From positions 186,001-250,000 of the forward strand of contig JAWPHD010001228.1 in the NCBI GenBank assembly GCA_037043455.1: DNA of 64,000 nucleotides, written 5' to 3'. The DNA is from Cyrtodaria siliqua (taxonomy: Eukaryota; Mollusca; Bivalvia; Adapedonta; Hiatellidae). This document shows positions 57,575-64,000 of this stretch, piece after piece. Every line of letters begins with the position of its first letter. The first letter of the stretch is position 1. The position numbers were made by a program, and so were the translations under genes. Below the pieces are notes generated by a model. That model searched no databases. It was not told the DNA's origin and saw only the letters and a list, made by a program, of their open reading frames with translations.

Positions 57575-58968
57575 ACAAGAGGTCATTGACCTTAAAGCTC
57601 TACTGATAGGTTCTGACAGCTAGATCGGCATTCCTGTGAAGCTTCATGAAAATCAGTCAAGTAGTTTCAGAGGAGTAGCGGGCTACACATTTTTACTGTA
57701 TAACTCTATGTAAACAAAGATGGCCGCTGGTGGCCATGTTTAATGCCGCATCAAAATAATGTTCAACAAGAACCAATATCATGTCATGCTGACCATTTTA
57801 GAAAAAGTCCCATATCACTTATACTTTTCAATAAGGTACACACTTGTTTTTTTTTAAATCTATTTTTAACTGTCGTGGCCATCTTGAATTTCTGGCAGAC
57901 CTGAAATTTTGCTAGTATCAACTAGATATCAAGAGCAATTTGACATTCCTGTTAAGTTTCATGAAAATCTGTCAAAAAGTTTGAGAGGAGTTGTCGTTAC
58001 AGATTTGTTTAACTCTATGTAAACAAAGAGGGCCGCTGGCAGCCATGTTTAATGAGGAATCAAAACGATTTTCGACAAAGACCAACATCATGTCATGCCA
58101 TCTTGGATTTCAAATCTATGTCAATTTTTGCTAGGATCAGCTAGACATCATGGGCAACATTCCTGTAAAGTTTCATGAAATTCTATCCAGTAGTTTCAGA
58201 GAAGTAGTCGCTGCAAAAAATGTTCACGGACAGATGGACGACGGACACCACACCACGCAATAAGCTCTGCTATCTTTGATCGGTAGAGCTGAACACTCTA
58301 TTTTTAGCCATGGCGGCCATCTTGAATTTCCGACCGACCTGTCAACAAGACATCAAGAGCAACATTCGTGTAAAGTTTCATGACAATCCGTTAAGTAGTT
58401 TCACAGGAGTAGTCATTACAAAGTTTTACTATACAAACTCTATGTAAACAAAGATGGCCGCTAGCGGCCATGTTTACTGTTGAATCAAACTAGTTTTAGA
58501 CAAGGATCAACGTCATGTCATGCAGATCATTTTAGAAAATGTCCCATATCAATATCACTTATAGTTTTCAAGCAATCCGTTAATTAGTATTAGAATAGTC
58601 GCTACAAGTTTTTACCATAATGTCGAATCAAAATAAATGTCGATAATTATCAACATCATGTTAAGCTGATTATTTAAAAAAAATCCCATATCAATATCAC
58701 TTATATTTTTCAAAAAGTAGTCTCTACAAACTTGCTTTTTAAAAATCTATTCTTAGCCGTGGCGGCCATCTTGAATTTTCGGCCGGCCTAAAATTTTGCT
58801 AGGATCAACTAGACATCAAGAACAACATTCCTTTAAAGTTTCGTGTACATCCGCCAAGTAGTTTCAGATGAGGAGTCGCTACAAAAAAAGGTTTACAGAC
58901 GGACGGACGACAGACGCCGCACCAAGGCATAAGCTCTGCTGTTCTGTGATCAATAGAGCTAAAACGAC
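57575..58968. repeat. Degenerate tandem repeat family (unit B)
   Basis: Unit B counterpart of 42425-43810, colinear with scattered substitutions and small indels. Confidence 0.85.
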
Positions 58969-59344
58969 TGCAGTATCAATAGTAGTATGCAAAAACGATG
59001 TGCGTTGAACTATACAAACAATTATTAATAATGAACTGCAAATATGCAGGTTACGTAGAAGCCACTGTAATTAAAGGAAAGTAAAATTGCCGCGTATCTC
59101 TTTAAATGCTCTTAGCCGATTATCGAACCTTATACAGTATGTATTTAACGATCATCTTCGATCCTAGTATCGTAGTCATAAAATCAATATATAACACAAG
59201 TTTCGTTCAATAACATCAACGAATAATCTAAAATATGTTAAAGTTTATTTATTTATTATCTGATAAATATATTGTGTAGTATATGATTATACTGTATTTT
59301 ACTTATTTAAAAATTATGCGAGGAGAGAAACAATAGATATATTC

Positions 59345-59668
59345 CCTCTCGGCGATATTTCTATCGGAGCGTGTGTCTCGGTTGACACGTCTGAACATCG
59401 ATCGCTGAATTTCGGCCGATCTATCCAGTGGCTGTCCAACTATACACCTTCCATGTCGCGACGCTCTCGCTGCCTCGTCGCACGATCGAGCATCAGTCAA
59501 AATTGGCCCGCAGGTTCTCGCATTGGGCGTCTGTGTGTGCCGTGGTTTAATAGTTCTACCTTTCTTCTCGTAGTGGCTTGACTAAATTGGGAAGTTGGGG
59601 GTAACTCGAATACTGTTTATGACGCTCCCATACGGCACTGTACGTGAGCAGTCTGCCATCTTTTTAAA
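59345..59668. promoter_or_regulatory. CpG-rich direct repeat R3 (unit B)
   Basis: Unit B counterpart of 44185-44512. A third, ~80% identical and shorter relative (R2) is at 40525-40612 in unit A and 55665-55750 in unit B. Confidence 0.5.
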
Positions 59669-60486
59669 TAGTTATGTTTTACTTAAAAGTTGATCCATTT
59701 TAATTTGTTAACACAGTCTGTTATAATCAGACTCCCCCAAAACACATACTTCTCGTTCAAGCTTCTCGTTTGTCAGTTCGTCCGTACCAACGTGTCCGGT
59801 TATAACTGACATTCATGGACGGATATTCAAATAACTTGGTACAAGTGTTCATCACAACAAGACGACAAAATTCAGGTTAGTAGCTTCAATGTCAAGGTTA
59901 ATCTTGGAGGTCAAAGGTCAAAAAGAAGTTTTGTCCAAAGTTCATGTCCGGTAAATAACTCGGCAGAAGAAGTGTACCACGAGCAAAATCCAGGTCAGTA
60001 GCTTCAAGGTCAAGGTCAAACTTATAGTTCGGAAGATGTCATGTGTCCCTGTATTTGACTGAAGACATGTAAGTCGTATCCCGTCTATAACTTTGTCATC
60101 TGTTGAAGGATTTTTTAAATAATCTGGCAGAAATGTTCACCAGAACAAGACGCCGTGTCGTGCGCTAAACGCAGGTCCGTAGCTTCAAGATAACGGTCAC
60201 TCTTAGAGGTCAAAAGATGCTTTATGACCCTGTATTTAAATTAGATGTGTCCGGTGTATAACTTTGTCATCGGTTGAGGGATTTTCATATAACCTGGCAG
60301 AAATTTTCACCAAAACATAACGTGTCGTTGAACTTTAACCTAATCTTACCATTATGCCCATGAATATTTATAAACATGGTTCAAACTTATGATGTCGTCA
60401 CAGTTTTGAGCTGTGTACATAAACATATCGTTCATATATTCACAAACCATTTCGGGGGATGTGTCACTTACAGTGACAATTCTTGT

Positions 60487-61045
60487 GTGAATGATGTTTT
60501 CGTCATGTTAGGCCATATATGATGATCGATTTTTGTGGTAGAGGCAGACCACTCCATTTGTCCTGGTTAGAACCAGTACTGTATACCTCACGCCATCCGT
60601 AAGAGTATACACATTCTCACCTGACAAGTCGAACTTCCAGTATGATTCGAACCCGCAGCGGTGAGAGGCGAGGATGTTTTAGACGCAGCGTTTTTACTAC
60701 AAATTAATCTAAAGTTGATCCATTTTAATTTGTCTACACACTGTTATAATCAGACTCGGATCATCTGACTCATGGAGATCACTAGACCAACGCAAAACAC
60801 ATACATATGTTCAAAGCGTCTCGTTTGTTTTTTGAATGATGCTTTCGTCATGTTAGGCCATAGATGATGATCGATGTTTTGTGGTAGAGGCAGACCATCC
60901 CATTGTTTTTGGTTAGAACCAGTAATGTATACCTCACGCCATCCGTAATAATCTACACTTTCTCAACAGACAAGCCGAGCTCCCAGTGGGATTCGAACCC
61001 CCAGCGATGAGAGGCGAGAATGTTTTAGACGTCTTTACTATCCCG
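60487..61045 (-). mobile_element. SINE-containing tandem repeat, two copies (unit B)
   Basis: Same array with one copy fewer (starts 60487 and 60833). The full-headed copy is again the last. Confidence 0.85.
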
Positions 61046-61204
61046 GCCACGGAGTCGTCGCTTAAAGCTGACATAGTCCTTTGTCATACTGCAAAGAAAA
61101 TTCCCAGGATTTCATTGGGCAATGCGCCGTAGACATGAGCCCATGTCTACGTCTCGAGACGTGAACATAGGACGTACCCCATTACTCAAATACACAAAAA
61201 CAAA

Positions 61205-61303
61205 ATGGCGACGATAACGTTGCCGATTCGTTTTGGCAACCGCCGATTGTTTCCTTCCTATCGCTTGTCTGCGCTTTCCACTGTGTGTAAAAGTCTGAAA
61301 TAA
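61205..61303 (+). CDS. 32-codon ORF, presequence-like (unit B)
   Basis: Counterpart of 46383-46481 with a single GGA to GGC (Gly) change. The long minus-strand ORF across it (61112-61393) changes by two amino acids between units and is the less likely reading. Confidence 0.3.
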   Translation: MATITLPIRFGNRRLFPSYRLSALSTVCKSLK

Positions 61304-61544
61304 TCGTAAGTGTATTTCTTTTGGCGATTTTACAGATAATAAAACATTAACATAGTGACAAAATACGTTTATTTTATTTAAAAAATATGCCAAATTTAAC
61401 GACTTTAGAGCGATGACGTCACGAAAGTAAACAACGTCTAGTTAGAGGCACGTTACGGGGTAATTGGCGCAATAAAAATGAAATCGTGTTTTTGGCTGTT
61501 TTTTTCTTAATAATAAGTTACAACTTTGAAGTATGACAAATTCG

Positions 61545-61682
61545 TTATTAGGATTCTTGACAGGGAACATGGGCTCACATTCCCTGCCTGGAAATATATA
61601 TCCCCCCTCGCCTAACGGCTCGGGTGAATATATTTCCAGGCAGGGAATGTGAGCCCATGTCCCCTGTCAAGAATCCTAATAA
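61545..61682. mobile_element. 138 bp palindrome, unit B
   Basis: Counterpart of 46725-46864 with slightly better arm pairing ('cacattccctgcctgg' here matches the right arm exactly). Confidence 0.92.
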
Positions 61683-61816
61683 CTAATAATGTTACGTCAA
61701 ATTTGACAAACGTCCGTATGTAACGTCTGTATTTTACGTCAACTTTGAACAGAAAACGGTGATATCATAAACGTCCGTATGGAACAGAAAACGGTGATGT
61801 CACAAACGTCCGTATG

Positions 61817-62279
61817 GGTCTCACACCTCTAGTATCGCCCCTGAAAGCTCACGGACCTAGAGACAAAAGAAAAACAGAAAATAATTCTTTTTTTTCTCAC
61901 AAGGTAATTCTTTAATTTAAAAAATAGTTTTTTCTTTGCTTAGCATACATCTGCAGTGTAAAAGACAGATGCTAAAGAAAATCCCATGTTGATATGAGGT
62001 TCATTCAGATTTCAGAAGTGTTTGACCTAGCACCACATATTCAACTAGATAGTATATGAATTTTCTATTTTCCATAGGGGTCACATAAACATGAGCGAGA
62101 AAAAAAACTGGCTAACATGTATTTTATTATGTATATGTATTTTATTGTTTTAAATTACTGGTCTTGGCTATACTGAAGATATTAAACCAACAACAATGTC
62201 TGCTGCCCATCTTTGAAGCTCATATGTTGGAAAAGGCTGTACAGTAACTATATGGGAAAATTAATTGAGGTTTGAGACC
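61817..62279. mobile_element. 463 bp TIR element in the 35 bp repeat (unit B)
   Basis: Same insertion at the same site as 46998-47463, so it predates the tandem duplication. The right TIR here is 'gaggtttgagacc'. Confidence 0.85.
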
Positions 62280-62505
62280 TATGGAACAGAAAACGGGGAT
62301 GTTACAAACGTCCGTATGGAACAGATAACGGGGATGTCACAAACGTCCGCATGGAACAGAAAACGGGGATGTCAAAAACATCCGTATGTAACGTCAACTT
62401 TGACAATATTAGTTATTTTGATTTTCGATAGGCGACATGGGCTCACATTCCCTGTCTGGAAATTGTATTCATTCGAGCCGTCAGGCGAGAGGGAATATAC
62501 TTGCC

Positions 62506-62953
62506 AGGCAGGGACTGTGATATCACACCGGTAACACAGGCAGGCAGGGACTGTGATATCATACCGGTAAAGCCGGTGAGGGACTGTGATATCACACCGG
62601 TAACACCGCCAGGCAGGAACTATGGTATCTCACCGGTAGCACCGACAGGCAGGGACTGTGTTGTTACACCGGTAACACCGGCAGGCAGAGACTGTGATAT
62701 CACACCGAGGGACTGTGATATCACACCGGTAACACCGCCAGGCAGGGACTGTAATATCAAACGGTAACACCGCCAGACAGGGACTGTAATATCACACCTG
62801 TAACACCGGCAGACAGGAAGTGTGATATCACACCGGTAACACCGCCAGGCATGGACTGTGATATCACACCGGAAACACCACCAGGCATGGACTGTGATAT
62901 CACACCTGTAACACCGGCAGACAGGGACTGTGATATCACACCGGAAACACCGG
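62506..62953 (+). repeat. 36 bp minisatellite, unit B (~12 units)
   Basis: Counterpart of 47690-48172 with different unit number and order of variants (for example 'tgtaatatc' units unique to B). Confidence 0.95.
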
Positions 62954-63114
62954 GTTTCCTCTACGGGTCCTTGTGCAAAATGAAAATGAGTTTTTTAACG
63001 GCTCATCAACTCATTATCCTGGGTTATTCAGAGCTGCCCAAACGATAAAGGAGTCATACATAGGAATTCGGGAACCGTGCCTGCTTTAACTACGAATATA
63101 TTGCAATGATTAAT

Positions 63115-63490
63115 AGAATAGTTCATGGCGGGGATTTCTTTTTATTGTGTTGACAGTAGGGTAAGTGTGAGGTTTGGTGCACCCTAGAACCTGGTTTAAA
63201 CGGCCAGCGGCCTATTTCGCCACTGACAGTTCCAAGGCGGTAGCTCTATTGTCAATCCTTCTGTGTTTGTGATGTGTTATTTGGCCTTTTATTCATGTTT
63301 AAATTTGTTCTTTGTTTCTGTGTGTGTTTGTGGTAGACTGTCGTCCTTGAATGCTGCTTTTCCTGTTCGATTTTTATATCTATATTTACAACGGGCTTTG
63401 CTAAGATGCTGTTGTGTTTGGGTACTGTGGTTTAGGCTCGTTTTCCTCATGTTTATGGTTGTTTGTGTAATTTGGGAATCCAGTACATAG
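63115..63490 (+). mobile_element. Penelope-like tail opening unit C
   Basis: As 48334-48710 with the same 16 bp deletion, so units B and C share a more recent junction with each other than with the 36073 start. Confidence 0.85.
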
Positions 63491-64000
63491 CTGGAAGGTG
63501 TCTATCACAGCCTGGAAAGCAGTAAACTGAATTAGATTGAACTGGAGTAGGAATTAATTAATCCATAATTAAAATATCGGCGCAATGAACACGTCAATGG
63601 TAACATCATTAGCTACTTTATCAGCAGGAACTAATACAATTTTTTTATGAAATCCGTGAATTCCTGCAATTACGCAACGAAGATCTAGGAATCGGAGGAC
63701 GTGAATATGGATTAGCTGCATAAACGTTAATACGGGTATCTATGATTTTAAGACTTAACTTGAGCAAGTAATCCACATGGGTTAGTAATGGTTCTTCCAA
63801 AAGAGTGATTAATATAAGTTGCCAGAACTTGTTTTACTATTGATGTAAAAGAAATATGTTTAAACTAGTCGCTGTCCCAATAGGATGGGACGTAAAACAC
63901 CATTTCATTTCATTTCCACGAGCTCGATCACACCAATGTTTGTAAAATTAACAGCCTGAAGCGTATTTGCCTCTTTGAGAACAACCTCTGGCATATGGAC
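63115..64000 (+). repeat. Start of tandem unit C, cut by the window
   Basis: Repeats 36073-36930 and 48334-49135. At 63715-63830 it retains sequence also present in A (36650-36720) but deleted from B, so it is not simply a copy of B in its present form. Confidence 0.9.

Larger units (their letters stand above)
48334..63114 (+). repeat. Tandem duplication unit B (14.8 kb including a LINE)
   Basis: Same order as unit A, interrupted by the LINE at 49480-52807. Relative to A it lacks ~100 bp near 48925 that unit C retains, has a different hairpin element at 53058, lacks the SAP exon, has two instead of three SINE-bearing repeats and has a shorter 36 bp array. Confidence 0.92.

Noticed and set aside
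1..64000. Bacterial-type systems (CRISPR, operons, riboswitches)
   Set aside because: Spliced gene structure, SINEs and LINEs show nuclear eukaryotic DNA. The direct-repeat arrays are contiguous minisatellites without unique spacers.

Overview
This is eukaryotic nuclear DNA, most likely from a bivalve mollusc. The window is AT-rich. It holds one spliced metazoan transporter gene with introns of 4.3 and 0.9 kb, a dense load of SINEs, LINEs, Penelope-like retroelements and hairpin/MITE-type DNA elements, and several minisatellites. Some repeat phrases look like ones common in bivalve genomes; that recognition is from memory, so the species is not assigned. There are no operons, rRNA genes or CRISPR arrays.

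Layout. 1-5830: repeats, including a MITE with ~55 bp terminal inverted repeats (TIRs) and a 70 bp minisatellite, plus a scrap of integrase. 5885-12596 (+): the one convincing host gene, a three-exon MFS transporter of the sodium-dependent glucose transporter 1 / MFSD4B type. Both splice junctions can be placed to the base and predict 518 aa. Its introns hold a SINE, a hairpin element and Penelope debris. 13433-13572: a compound microsatellite. 14364-17757 (-): a decayed non-LTR retrotransposon. 19212-20665: a 54 bp minisatellite open in several frames on both strands. 20731-27446: Penelope-like reverse transcriptase copies in both orientations, and two copies of a ~450-480 bp TIR element. 27447-35508: apparently a single 8 kb element with ~300 bp TIRs inserted in a Penelope tail, filled with nested repeats and no recognisable transposase.

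36073-64000 is a tandem segmental duplication. Unit A is 36073-48333, unit B is 48334-63114, and unit C starts at 63115 and is cut by the window end. Every unit begins in the same Penelope-like tail sequence. A nearly intact 3.3 kb CR1/L2-type LINE with a 982-aa ORF sits in unit B only, and unit A preserves its empty site. The units also differ by MITE insertions, a SAP-domain exon, SINE copy number and minisatellite length. Each unit carries internal ~330 bp direct repeats of a CpG-rich, CCAAT-bearing promoter-like block, a candidate signal-peptide exon, and a 32-codon ORF with a good start context that resembles a mitochondrial presequence. These may be parts of small tandem-duplicated genes, but only transcript evidence can show that. 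Uncollapsed haplotypes could also explain part of the duplication.

Apart from the transporter and the LINE ORF, nearly all long ORFs here are translations of repeats.
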